The translations under genes were made by a program, and so were the position numbers. The notes beneath the pieces were generated by a model. That model saw only the letters and a list, made by a program, of their open reading frames with translations, ran no database searches and was not told where the DNA came from. Shown here piece after piece: positions 50,599 through 58,637 of a stretch of 64,000 bases of DNA. Positions within the stretch are counted from its first letter, which is position 1; each line of letters starts with the position of its first letter. Source of the DNA: DASRDB01 sp035652815 (GTDB taxonomy: Bacteria > Chloroflexota > Ktedonobacteria > Ktedonobacterales > Ktedonobacteraceae); contig DASRDB010000019.1 in assembly GCA_035652815.1 (NCBI GenBank), positions 434,001-498,000 of the forward strand. Direction: 5' to 3'.

Positions 50599-52047
50599 AT
50601 GGCAGATGAAGAAAAATTTGTTGAGGAGCTTGTCGATCAGAGCGACAACTTTTCTCAGTGGTATAACCAGGTAGTACGCAAGGCTGAACTGGCGGATTAC
50701 GCTCCTGTGCGCGGCTGCATGATTATTCGCCCTTATGGCTATGCCATCTGGGAAAACATCCAGCGCCTGCTCGATGCGCGTTTCAAGGAAACGGGTGTGG
50801 TCAATGCCTACTTTCCATTGCTGATTCCGCGCAGCTTTCTGGAGCGCGAGGCCGAACACGTGGAAGGCTTTGCCCCAGAAGTGGCCTGGGTGACACGCGG
50901 TGGCGGCGAAGAATTGGAGGAACCCCTGGCAATTCGCCCCACCAGCGAGACTATCATCGGCTATAGCTTTGCAAAGTGGATACAGAGCTACCGCGACCTG
51001 CCCATGCTGTTGAACCAGTGGAACAACGTCATGCGCTGGGAGAAACGCACCACGCTTTTCCTGCGCACCGCCGAATTCCTCTGGCAGGAGGGCCATACCG
51101 CTCATCGCACGCTTGAAGAGGCCGAGGAGCGCACGCGGCTCATGCTCGACGTCTATCGCGCTTTTGCTGAAGAGGACCTGGCAATTCCGGTCATCGCCGG
51201 ACGTAAGAGCGAGAACGAGAAATTCGCGGGCGCGCTGCGTACCTACTCGATTGAGGCCATGATGGGCGATGGCAAGGCGCTGCAATCCGGCACCAGCCAT
51301 AACCTGGGCAACAACTTCGCCAAAAGCTTCGATATCCAGTACCTGGACTCCGATGGTCAGCGCAAGTACTGCGCCACTACCAGTTGGGGCTTGAGTACGC
51401 GCACCATTGGCGGCGTCATTATGGTGCATGGCGATGCCTCTGGCCTGATCTTGCCTCCGCGCATCGCGCCCTATCAAGTGGTCATTGTGCCCATCTGGCG
51501 CAAAGAGGCAGACAAGGCGACCGTGACCGAAGTTGTAACCCGCATCGAAAAGATGCTAAAAGGCAAAGTGCGCGTCAAGGTAGATATGAGCGAGAACACG
51601 CCCGGCTGGAAGTTCAATGAGTGGGAGATGCGCGGCGTGCCTGTGCGCATGGAGATCGGGCCACGCGACGTGCAAAATAACAGCGTTGTCCTGGTGCGCC
51701 GCTATGACCGCGCTAAAGAAGTTGTCTCCATCGAGGCCCTCGAGACGCGCTTGCCTGAGATGTTAGAGCAAGTGCAGAGTGCCCTGTTCCAGCGCGCTCT
51801 CGAATTCCGTGAGAAGAACACCTTCTTCACCGAAAGCTACGATGAGTTCAAGCAGATCATCGAGAATAAGGGCTTTGCCCGCGTGAAGTGGGCCGAGGAT
51901 AGCGCGGCTGAACTCGCCATTAAAGAGGAGACGAAGGCCACTCTGCGCGTCATTCCTTTCGATCAGCCGGAAGGCGGTGTGCATGGCAAGAGCATCTATA
52001 CCGGCAAACCCGCCACCTGCGAGGCCATTTTCGCCCGCGCTTACTAA
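50599..52047 (+). CDS. proS: Prolyl-tRNA synthetase, archaeal/eukaryotic-type (ProS type 3)
   Basis: 482 residues, class II synthetase without the bacterial INS editing insertion. Marks: FSQWYNQVVRKAELADYAPV, CMIIRPYGYAIWENIQ, PTSETIIGYSFAKWIQSYRD motif 2 region (NQWNNVMRWE), QSGTSHNLGNNFAKSF, WGLSTRTIGGVIMVHGD motif 3, and the C-terminal zinc-like/anticodon domain ending IFARAY. Charges tRNA-Pro in the cytosol. ATG 50599 has AAGAGGT seven bases upstream; ATG 50578 is in frame with no fitting site. First gene after the T-box; a second, different ProRS lies 0.7 kb on. Confidence 0.95.
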   Translation: MADEEKFVEELVDQSDNFSQWYNQVVRKAELADYAPVRGCMIIRPYGYAIWENIQRLLDARFKETGVVNAYFPLLIPRSFLEREAEHVEGFAPEVAWVTRGGGEELEEPLAIRPTSETIIGYSFAKWIQSYRDLPMLLNQWNNVMRWEKRTTLFLRTAEFLWQEGHTAHRTLEEAEERTRLMLDVYRAFAEEDLAIPVIAGRKSENEKFAGALRTYSIEAMMGDGKALQSGTSHNLGNNFAKSFDIQYLDSDGQRKYCATTSWGLSTRTIGGVIMVHGDASGLILPPRIAPYQVVIVPIWRKEADKATVTEVVTRIEKMLKGKVRVKVDMSENTPGWKFNEWEMRGVPVRMEIGPRDVQNNSVVLVRRYDRAKEVVSIEALETRLPEMLEQVQSALFQRALEFREKNTFFTESYDEFKQIIENKGFARVKWAEDSAAELAIKEETKATLRVIPFDQPEGGVHGKSIYTGKPATCEAIFARAY

Positions 52048-52061
52048 TATGTGAGCAATCT

Positions 52062-52733
52062 ATGCGCTTACAACTGGATGAACAATTGAAAACGCGCATC
52101 CCTGGCGTCACCTTTGGCATGGTGACAATTTCCGGCGTCACTGTGCGCGAGCGCGACGAGCGCCTCTGGCACATGGTCGAGGCGCTCTGCCAGCGTCTCG
52201 CCCGAGAATACAAACTGGAAGGTCTCTCTGAGAACGCGCATATTGCAGCAGTGCGTGGGCTGCAAAAATCCTTTGGCTTCGATCCAACCCGCTATCGGCC
52301 TTCGTCTGAAGCCCTACTGCGGCGCGTTCTCAAGGGCCAGGGGTTGCACCAGATCAACACGGCTGTTGATGTGAACAATCTCTGCTCTTTAGAATTTCTC
52401 CGGCCAATGTGCATCTACGACCTGCGCAACGTTTCCGGTCAGGTGCGGGTGCGTGTTGGTACACCGATCGAGGCTTATCCCGGAATCGGGCGGCAGGTGT
52501 TCCAGGTAGAGAACAAAATCATTATAGCCGATGACAACGGCGTTATGGGCAGCACTGTCTCTGATTCTGAGCGAACAAAGGTGACAACTGCAACAAAGGA
52601 TATCCTGCTGGCAATCTATGCGCCAGCAGGTTTTGATCCACGAACCGTCGAGCAGTACGCTGCCCTTGCGGGTGAGCGCATGGTGGAATTCAACGGCGGA
52701 CAGACTAGCGACGTTTGCGCGCTGACTGTCTAA
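52062..52733 (+). CDS. B3/B4 domain protein (PheRS-beta editing-domain-like)
   Basis: 223 residues, nearly all one B3/B4 domain, the fold that hydrolyses mischarged tRNA in the PheRS beta subunit. Marks: LHQINTAVDVNNLCSLEFLR and CIYDLRNVSG, and YPGIGRQVFQVENKIIIADDN. Free-standing B3/B4 proteins are known, mostly without assigned role; its place between two prolyl-tRNA synthetases argues for tRNA-Pro proofreading (inference). It starts 14 bases after the first proS and ends 19 before the second. The ribosome site is weak. Confidence 0.85.
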   Translation: MRLQLDEQLKTRIPGVTFGMVTISGVTVRERDERLWHMVEALCQRLAREYKLEGLSENAHIAAVRGLQKSFGFDPTRYRPSSEALLRRVLKGQGLHQINTAVDVNNLCSLEFLRPMCIYDLRNVSGQVRVRVGTPIEAYPGIGRQVFQVENKIIIADDNGVMGSTVSDSERTKVTTATKDILLAIYAPAGFDPRTVEQYAALAGERMVEFNGGQTSDVCALTV

Positions 52734-52752
52734 CGACCTGAGGAAGTAGTGT

Positions 52753-54495
52753 ATGCGAGTATCGCAACTATTTACAAAAACCCTGCGCGAAGCTCCTCGC
52801 GATTCAGAGGGTATCAATCAGGAATTGCTCGTGCGGGCGGGCTTCATACGCCAGCTTACCTCGGGCGTCTATAGCTATCTGCCGCTCGGCAACCTCGTGC
52901 TTCAGAAAATAGAGCAGATTGTGCGCGAGGAGATGAATCTCGCTGGTGGCCAGGAGATCACCATGCCTGTCATCCAGCCGAAAGAAATCTGGGATAAGCG
53001 TCCTGCCAATGGTGGCCCCACGCGCTTCGAGAACTATAGCCCCGTCCTCTTTCAGTTACGCGACCGCAAAGAGCGCGAGATGGTGCTTGGCCCGACCCAT
53101 GAAGAGGTTGTGACACTGCTGGCAAAAGAGTTTATTCATAGCTATCGCGACCTGCCCCAGCTTATTTACCAGATTCAGGTCAAGCTGCGCGATGAACCTC
53201 GCCCTCGTGCTGGCCTGTTGCGCACGCGAGAATTTATCATGAAAGACCTCTACAGCTTCGATGCCGACCAGACAGGTCTGGATATCAGCTACAATAAAAT
53301 GGTTATCGCCTATACCAACATCTTCCGGCGCTGCGGCTTCGATTTCATCGCCATTCAGGCCGATAGTGGGGCCATCGGCGGCAAAGACTCCCAGGAGTTC
53401 ATCGCCATCACTCAAGCTGGTGAAGATGACGCGATGAAGTGTAATACCTGCGACTATGCTGCCAATCGAGAGAGGGCAGAATTTGTGCGCCCCGAGTTGC
53501 CACACGAGCAAGAGAGGGCGATAGAAGAGGTCTTTACGCCCAATGCCAGCTCGATTGCTGATCTCGCGGCCTTCCTCGATATTCCCACCGCGAAGACGCT
53601 CAAAGTCGTTTGCTACGCTGCCGACGGCAAATTGATCCTGGCTCTAGTGCGCGGCGACCTTGACATCAATGAGGTCAAGCTGACCAATGCCATTACTCGT
53701 GCAGGTATCAATCCTACTGACCTGCACCTTGCCACGTCTGAGGAGCTAGCGCGGCATGGCATCGTTGCTGGCTACACCTCACCTCTCGATAAGGGCAAGG
53801 ATATCCTGATTATCGCTGATCCTTCAGTCAGGATGGGCAACAACTTTGTCGCGGGGGCGAACAAAGAACACTATCACCTCAAGAACGTCAACTATCCTCG
53901 CGATTTTCGCGTTGATGCCTGGGAAGATATCGCCTCGGCCTACGACGGTGCGACCTGCGTTCGCTGCGGCGGCACATTGCACACCATTCGTGGCAGCGAA
54001 CTAGGCCACCTCTTCAAACCCGGCGCGAAGTATAGCGAACTCTTCGATTTCACCTATCTTGATCCCGAGGGTGTGTCCCGTCCCATTTTCATGGGCAGCT
54101 ACGGCATTGGCATCTCTCGCATGATGGCGATTGCCGTAGAGCAGCATCACGACGAGAAAGGCATCATCTGGCCGTTCAGCATCGCCCCCTACCACGTCTA
54201 CCTGGTCGGCCTCGACCTCGACAAGCCCGAATTCCGCCAGGCTGCCGAACAACTCTACGCCGATCTGCAAGCCGCAGGCGTCGAAGTCCTGTCCGACGAC
54301 CGCTCGGAAAGCGCAGGCGTCAAATTTAACGACGCCGACCTGATTGGTCTTCCCTTGCGTGCCGTTGTCAGCAAACGCTCCCTGAAAAATGGCGGTATCG
54401 AACTCAAACTGCGCCCCCAAAAGGAAAGCCGCATCGTCTCCCTTGCGGACGCTGTCTCTGTCATCCAGGAAGAGATACGGCTCGGCATACTGTAG
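52753..54495 (+). CDS. proS: Prolyl-tRNA synthetase, bacterial-type with INS editing domain (ProS type 1)
   Basis: 580 residues. Marks: FTKTLREAPRDSEGINQELL, LTSGVYSYLPLGNLVLQKIE, GPTHEEVVTLL motif 2 and LRDEPRPRAGLLRTREFIMKD, then the INS editing insertion (about 255-385; SSIADLAAFLDIPTAKTLKV, KLILALVRGDLDINEVKL), motif 3 MGSYGIGISRMMAIAVEQ and the anticodon-binding domain. The INS domain normally clears Ala-tRNA-Pro. GAGGAAG precedes ATG 52753. Third gene of the T-box operon; having both ProRS classes together is unusual. Confidence 0.95.
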   Translation: MRVSQLFTKTLREAPRDSEGINQELLVRAGFIRQLTSGVYSYLPLGNLVLQKIEQIVREEMNLAGGQEITMPVIQPKEIWDKRPANGGPTRFENYSPVLFQLRDRKEREMVLGPTHEEVVTLLAKEFIHSYRDLPQLIYQIQVKLRDEPRPRAGLLRTREFIMKDLYSFDADQTGLDISYNKMVIAYTNIFRRCGFDFIAIQADSGAIGGKDSQEFIAITQAGEDDAMKCNTCDYAANRERAEFVRPELPHEQERAIEEVFTPNASSIADLAAFLDIPTAKTLKVVCYAADGKLILALVRGDLDINEVKLTNAITRAGINPTDLHLATSEELARHGIVAGYTSPLDKGKDILIIADPSVRMGNNFVAGANKEHYHLKNVNYPRDFRVDAWEDIASAYDGATCVRCGGTLHTIRGSELGHLFKPGAKYSELFDFTYLDPEGVSRPIFMGSYGIGISRMMAIAVEQHHDEKGIIWPFSIAPYHVYLVGLDLDKPEFRQAAEQLYADLQAAGVEVLSDDRSESAGVKFNDADLIGLPLRAVVSKRSLKNGGIELKLRPQKESRIVSLADAVSVIQEEIRLGIL

Positions 54496-54538
54496 GGATT
54501 GAATTTCCTCTGTGAAAGACTAGTAGGCGGGATACAGC

Positions 54539-54786
54539 ATGACGCGACCCTCTTATGAAATTGACCTCTTGCCGCAGCGGCTGCAACATATTCGTTGGAT
54601 CGGTGGTGGAACTGGAGCGATCCAGAGTTGGCCCTGACTAACTTCCTTGCGCGTGATGCGCTCTACACAGAAGAGGTGAAAAGACAAGCTGTGGCTTTAC
54701 ATCTCACTATCATCGAAGTCAATGCAAGTCTAAGTACCGAGGAGTTGACAAAGCGTGTTGCGCATTGCCTTGACCTCGGGCTGTGA
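54539..54786 (+). pseudogene. Remnant of a P-loop nucleoside/nucleotide kinase-like gene
   Basis: ATG 54539 opens a 33-codon frame ending at TGA 54640; it reads RLQHIRWIGGGTGA then leaves the expected P-loop (GGGTGAGKS/T) for IQSWP. A second frame then encodes PELALTNFLARDALYTEEVK...VNASLSTEELTKRVAHCLDL, which looks like the C-terminal end of the same protein type. An internal deletion with frame change best explains it. The region 54496-54825 has no other gene. Family identity is tentative. Confidence 0.6.
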
Positions 54787-54825
54787 TATCATCCTCTGTG
54801 CGAAAAGGGCGCGAATGGAACAAAC

Positions 54826-55734
54826 CTACCGCTCCTTCACCATTACCACCAGCGGGAGCGGTACTAGCGAATCAACATTCACCTGCTGTTGCCCGTTCTT
54901 TCCATTGACCATCAGTCCCGTCGAGGAACCGCCATCCAGATTGAGGGCGTTCACAATGCCAAGATCACTTGAAACCAGTTGATCCGCCAGTTCATCCAGT
55001 GAGAACACCTGTCCAGGGCTGCTGATAAATAACAATCGCCCCTGCCTGTCCATCGCCACTACGCTGCGCCGCGTTTGTGAGGCATCCGCGTTGAATTGTG
55101 TGCGCTTGCCGTTGAGTACCAGCATAGGAGAAGATTGAACGGCCTGTTCCAACTGCTCGTTCGGACTATACGGTTGATCTCTCAAAGAGCGCAGTTCGAC
55201 ATGTCCCTGGGCATCCACCGAGAGCATACCGCCGAAACCACTATAAGATTGGCCGTAAGCCTGCCCATTCGAGATAACGAGCGCCGTAGCCTGCTCATTC
55301 TGATCGAAGTATCCGCCGTTGATGATCGCCAGCGCCTGCTCCTGTTTCACCCAACCGTTCAAAAACTCCGGCTTATCCGGTGCGTATCCCACACTCAGTT
55401 GAACATCTTGTAGATTGAAACGCGCGATTGCTACCGTATCATCGTCGCCTTCGCCGTTCTTCCAGTCCTCGAAGCGTACCTCCACGCCTGGCGCTACCGT
55501 CTTCCATATGTTCAATTGCGAACCACCTGGCGTCCCATCTGTCGTGGTTGGTGATGTTGCTGTGTTTTGCGAGATCACAGGAATATCGCATGCCAGCAGT
55601 GCAAGCAGCAAGAGACAGAGGAGAAAGCATAAGCGCACAAATTGGCGAATAGAAGGCTCTCTTATTGCTTTATATTTATACATGGAAAGTCTAGTTAACC
55701 TCATTTCAGGCGGCAAATCTGTGCCGCATTCCAT
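54826..55734 (-). CDS. Phosphodiester glycosidase family (NAGPA/DUF2233) lipoprotein
   Basis: 302 residues at most. A signal helix (FVRLCFLLCLLLLALLAC) ends in a lipobox-like LLAC-D, followed by a Thr-rich spacer and a NAGPA-type domain: AIINGGYFDQNEQATALVIS, MLSVDAQGHVELRSL, VQSSPMLVLNG, TRRSVVAMDRQGRLLFI, NLDGGSSTGLMVNG. Family members cut phosphodiester-linked sugars, such as those of spore-coat or wall polymers. The start is unsure: ATG 55734, 55704 and 55683 are all in frame, none with a good ribosome site; 55683 gives the most typical signal peptide. It follows the D,D-carboxypeptidase gene on the same strand by about 40 bases. Confidence 0.85.
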   Translation of the reverse strand: MECGTDLPPEMRLTRLSMYKYKAIREPSIRQFVRLCFLLCLLLLALLACDIPVISQNTATSPTTTDGTPGGSQLNIWKTVAPGVEVRFEDWKNGEGDDDTVAIARFNLQDVQLSVGYAPDKPEFLNGWVKQEQALAIINGGYFDQNEQATALVISNGQAYGQSYSGFGGMLSVDAQGHVELRSLRDQPYSPNEQLEQAVQSSPMLVLNGKRTQFNADASQTRRSVVAMDRQGRLLFISSPGQVFSLDELADQLVSSDLGIVNALNLDGGSSTGLMVNGKNGQQQVNVDSLVPLPLVVMVKER

Positions 55735-55772
55735 GAATCTTTAACGTGGCTGACCCGGCAAAATGAAATGGC

Positions 55773-57440
55773 TTAAACTTTTTGGCATGCCTGGGTTTGT
55801 AGATCGCATGATATAGTTGCATGCTCAAACTGCTGTTGTACAGTGTTGCCGGAAAGTTTGGGAAGTCGTATTGGATATCCGAAGCTCTTCAGCCCCCCGT
55901 TACTATCGAAGTAGTTCATGATCGCGCCGTCAATGTTATAGCCGGTATAAATATAGTAGCGTCCGCCATCTGCCGTTGAAATGGTGACGTCTTTGGTGTC
56001 CTTGCTGAAGTAGTTCCACAGACTATCATATGGGATACGCTCTTGCATGTCAGCGTCACGTGGGGATACCCAGGCGAAGTTGTTAAAGCCCCAGTTCATC
56101 AGGTCGCGCATATCCGTCCACCAGTCATTGGTATGCATCACCACACCGATCAGGTGATGATGATTGCGCGTCACCGACATGACTTGAATAAAATCCGCTT
56201 GTCCATCAAAGCCTGTCTTCCCACCATCGACACCTGGATACCACCAGAGAAACTGGTTTTCATTGAGCAGGAAGCGCTCGGGATGATTGCCGCCCTGCGG
56301 AATATGATAGGCCTTCTCTCCACTTATCTGATGCAGTGTCGTCAGGCTCATGCTGTACCTTCCCAATAGAGCCAGGTCATGCGCGCAGGAATATTGCCCT
56401 GGAGCAAGCAGGCCATGTGGATTTACGAAATGCGTATCATACATGCCTAGCTGCTGCGCCTTCTGATTCATTTGAGCCACAAAGTTCTGGAGATTTCCGC
56501 CCAGCGCATCGGCAATAGCAATCGCCGCATCGTTGCCTGAAACGAACAGCAATCCATACAGCAGGTCGCGCAGCGTATAGGTTTCGCCATTTTTAATGCC
56601 GAATAACGCGCTATCCGCGCTCAATTGACTGATATCCCGCGCCATCACGGCATTAATCGTGATTTTTTGATCCAGGTTGCCCTGTTGAACAGCGAGAGAG
56701 GCCGTCATCAGTTTGGTGGTACTCAGCATCGGCAAATGCATGAATGGATTAAAGGCATAGAGCGTATCACCCGTATCCGCGTCAAGTAGATACGCCGAAC
56801 GGGCCAGAACCGGTGGTGGCGGATGGTCCGTATCCTGCGGCACAATCACCAGCTCGTGGACGTTTGAAGTGACAGGCGGTGGCGCGCCAATCGATGATGA
56901 CCCGCTTGAAGGCGCAGTCGCGCCCTGCGAGGCAATCCCTCCCGAATTCGCCACACGCAGGATCAGCGAAACGAGCAGCAGCGCCAGTATGCCAAGCATG
57001 CCAAAAACAACCAGCACCTGTTTGCGCCGGAATTGCCACCACTCGAGAAGAATTGAGCGCGAACGTTCAGGCAACCTCTTTCCTACCAGTCGCGTGCCTG
57101 ACCTTCTCCGGTGCAACTGTTCTGACGGCATTAGTCGTCCGGCAACTGGCGTTCGCCTTTGTGAAGGACGTGTCGCCCCCAGTTTTCCGGTAGAACCCGA
57201 GCGCGAACGCGGCTCTCTCGTTTCCTCTTCTGGCTCGAAGCCGTCTGGGGTTTCTGGAACCCTTTCTCTTTGTAACGATGCGCGTCGTACCTTTGGCTCC
57301 CAGGGCTTCTCATCCGTCCGGTATCCCTCTGGCTGCCGCTTTGGAGTATAAGTTGTTTGCTGTCTCCTCCGTCTCGCCGGGTAGTGAAGCTCCGGCAAGT
57401 CGTGCTGCTCATTCCCATCGGGTGATGGCGATCTATACAT
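55773..57440 (-). CDS. D-alanyl-D-alanine carboxypeptidase (PBP5/DacF-like) with long basic cytosolic tail
   Basis: 555 residues. Residues 1-130 are Arg/Pro/Glu-rich and disordered-looking (ARRRRQQTTYTPKRQPEGYR, RERVPETPDGFEPEEETREP), then one membrane helix (QVLVVFGMLGILALLLVSLI, about 140-162). The outer part is an S11-type peptidase: active serine in LSTTKLMTASLAV (SxxK), FVSGNDAAIAIADALGG (SGN), and GVDGGKTGFDG (KTG). It trims peptidoglycan stem peptides. The C-terminal 110 residues (YPIRLPKLSGNTVQQQFEHA) form an unassigned domain. The signal-anchor topology with a long basic tail is unusual, since PBP5 proteins normally have a cleaved signal. Ribosome site before ATG 57440 is weak. Confidence 0.9.
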   Translation of the reverse strand: MYRSPSPDGNEQHDLPELHYPARRRRQQTTYTPKRQPEGYRTDEKPWEPKVRRASLQRERVPETPDGFEPEEETREPRSRSGSTGKLGATRPSQRRTPVAGRLMPSEQLHRRRSGTRLVGKRLPERSRSILLEWWQFRRKQVLVVFGMLGILALLLVSLILRVANSGGIASQGATAPSSGSSSIGAPPPVTSNVHELVIVPQDTDHPPPPVLARSAYLLDADTGDTLYAFNPFMHLPMLSTTKLMTASLAVQQGNLDQKITINAVMARDISQLSADSALFGIKNGETYTLRDLLYGLLFVSGNDAAIAIADALGGNLQNFVAQMNQKAQQLGMYDTHFVNPHGLLAPGQYSCAHDLALLGRYSMSLTTLHQISGEKAYHIPQGGNHPERFLLNENQFLWWYPGVDGGKTGFDGQADFIQVMSVTRNHHHLIGVVMHTNDWWTDMRDLMNWGFNNFAWVSPRDADMQERIPYDSLWNYFSKDTKDVTISTADGGRYYIYTGYNIDGAIMNYFDSNGGLKSFGYPIRLPKLSGNTVQQQFEHATISCDLQTQACQKV

Positions 57441-57686
57441 CAGTCTGCCTGTCTCTATCCTGGTGAATCAAATCTACTTTTGCATAATAGTAGCGCGCTT
57501 TTTGCTCCGATTGCAACAAAATCTCCAAATATGACCATCTTTTAATATTTTGCAAGGCACGCTCAAGAACGGTTCCTGACTTCATAACTTTTGCTACTGG
57601 CTAGTGTAGCATAGCGCTAACGTGCTGTCGAGGCTTGTATTAACGACCTTGAACATAATCGCCGCGCCGCTATAGCTCTTTTGTAC

Positions 57687-57715
57687 TTGACGTTCAGTTG
57701 AACACGTGCTACTCT
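57687..57715 (+). promoter_or_regulatory. Promoter of the nitrilase-glutamine synthetase-like operon
   Basis: TTGACG (57687-57692), exactly 17 bases, TACTCT (57710-57715), about 70 bases before ATG 57785. The rest of the 344-base gap 57441-57784 shows no gene. Confidence 0.55.
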
Positions 57716-57784
57716 GCAATAACCAAAGCATCCTGCGGGTGCTTGCTCCGGCGTGTCGTCTCTAGAGCAGTGAGGAGCCATATC

Positions 57785-58606
57785 ATGCATCTGAAAACGG
57801 CTGTCATCCAGTTGAATTCGCAGAACTATCCAGCCGAAAATCTGTCCGCCGTAGAACATTTCTTAGACCAGGCCGCCGATATGGGTGCTGAATTTGCCTC
57901 CCTTCCCGAATTCTGGACCTATCTTGGCCCCTACTCAGGCTTCGATGAGGCCGCGCAAACGATCCCTGGTCCTTTTATCGAACGTTTGCAGGAGAAGGCG
58001 CGCAAACATCATATGATCGTGCATGGCGGGAGCATTATCGAGCGCGATCCGCAACTGCAAGGAAAGTTTTACAATACCTCGGTCTTGATTGATCGCAATG
58101 GAGAGCTTGTGGCCCGGTATCGCAAGATTCACCTCTTTGACGTCAATCTTGCCAGTGGCGAGAAGCACTACGAATCCGAGCGCATCGAGCCGGGCAACGA
58201 GATAGTGACAGCAGAAGTCGATGGCATCACCTTTGGCCTCTCGGTTTGCTATGATCTGCGCTTTCCCGAATTATATCGCTTGCTCGCTTTACGTGGCGCG
58301 CAGATACTGATGGTGCCAGCCGCTTTCACCCTGCATACAGGCCGCGATCACTGGGAAGTGCTGTTACGGGCACGCGCTATTGAAAATCTATGTTTCGTTG
58401 TCGCTCCCGCTCATTTCGGCTCCTATCCGCCGAATCGCCAGTGCTTTGGCCGCTCGATGATTGTCAATCCCTGGGGGCTGGTTCTTGCTCAGGCACCCGA
58501 TGAGCCAACCGTCATTATGTCTGATATCGATCTCTCACAGATTGAGCAGGCGCGGTCGCAAATCCCTTGCCTGGAAAATCGTCGCCCCTCAGCCTATGCA
58601 TGGTAA
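57785..58606 (+). CDS. Carbon-nitrogen hydrolase (nitrilase superfamily, Nit1/Nit2-like)
   Basis: 273 residues. Catalytic triad: Glu in FASLPEFW, Lys in ARYRKIHLFDV, Cys in GLSVCYDLRFPELYR. The order and FDVNL segment fit the omega-amidase/deaminated-glutathione-amidase branch, which removes amide groups from alpha-keto acid amides. Cytosolic. ATG 57785 has GAGGAG about nine bases upstream; the frame is open further but is not conserved-looking. 31 bases separate it from the glutamine-synthetase-family gene, so they form an operon with joint amide-nitrogen chemistry (inference). Confidence 0.93.
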   Translation: MHLKTAVIQLNSQNYPAENLSAVEHFLDQAADMGAEFASLPEFWTYLGPYSGFDEAAQTIPGPFIERLQEKARKHHMIVHGGSIIERDPQLQGKFYNTSVLIDRNGELVARYRKIHLFDVNLASGEKHYESERIEPGNEIVTAEVDGITFGLSVCYDLRFPELYRLLALRGAQILMVPAAFTLHTGRDHWEVLLRARAIENLCFVVAPAHFGSYPPNRQCFGRSMIVNPWGLVLAQAPDEPTVIMSDIDLSQIEQARSQIPCLENRRPSAYAW

Positions 58607-58637
58607 TATTTTTCCCCTGTAGAAAGGATCACCACAC

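Noticed and set aside
50470..51477. Minus-strand open frame opposite the first proS and the T-box
   Set aside because: It would cross the T-box terminator and lies over a clear class II synthetase.
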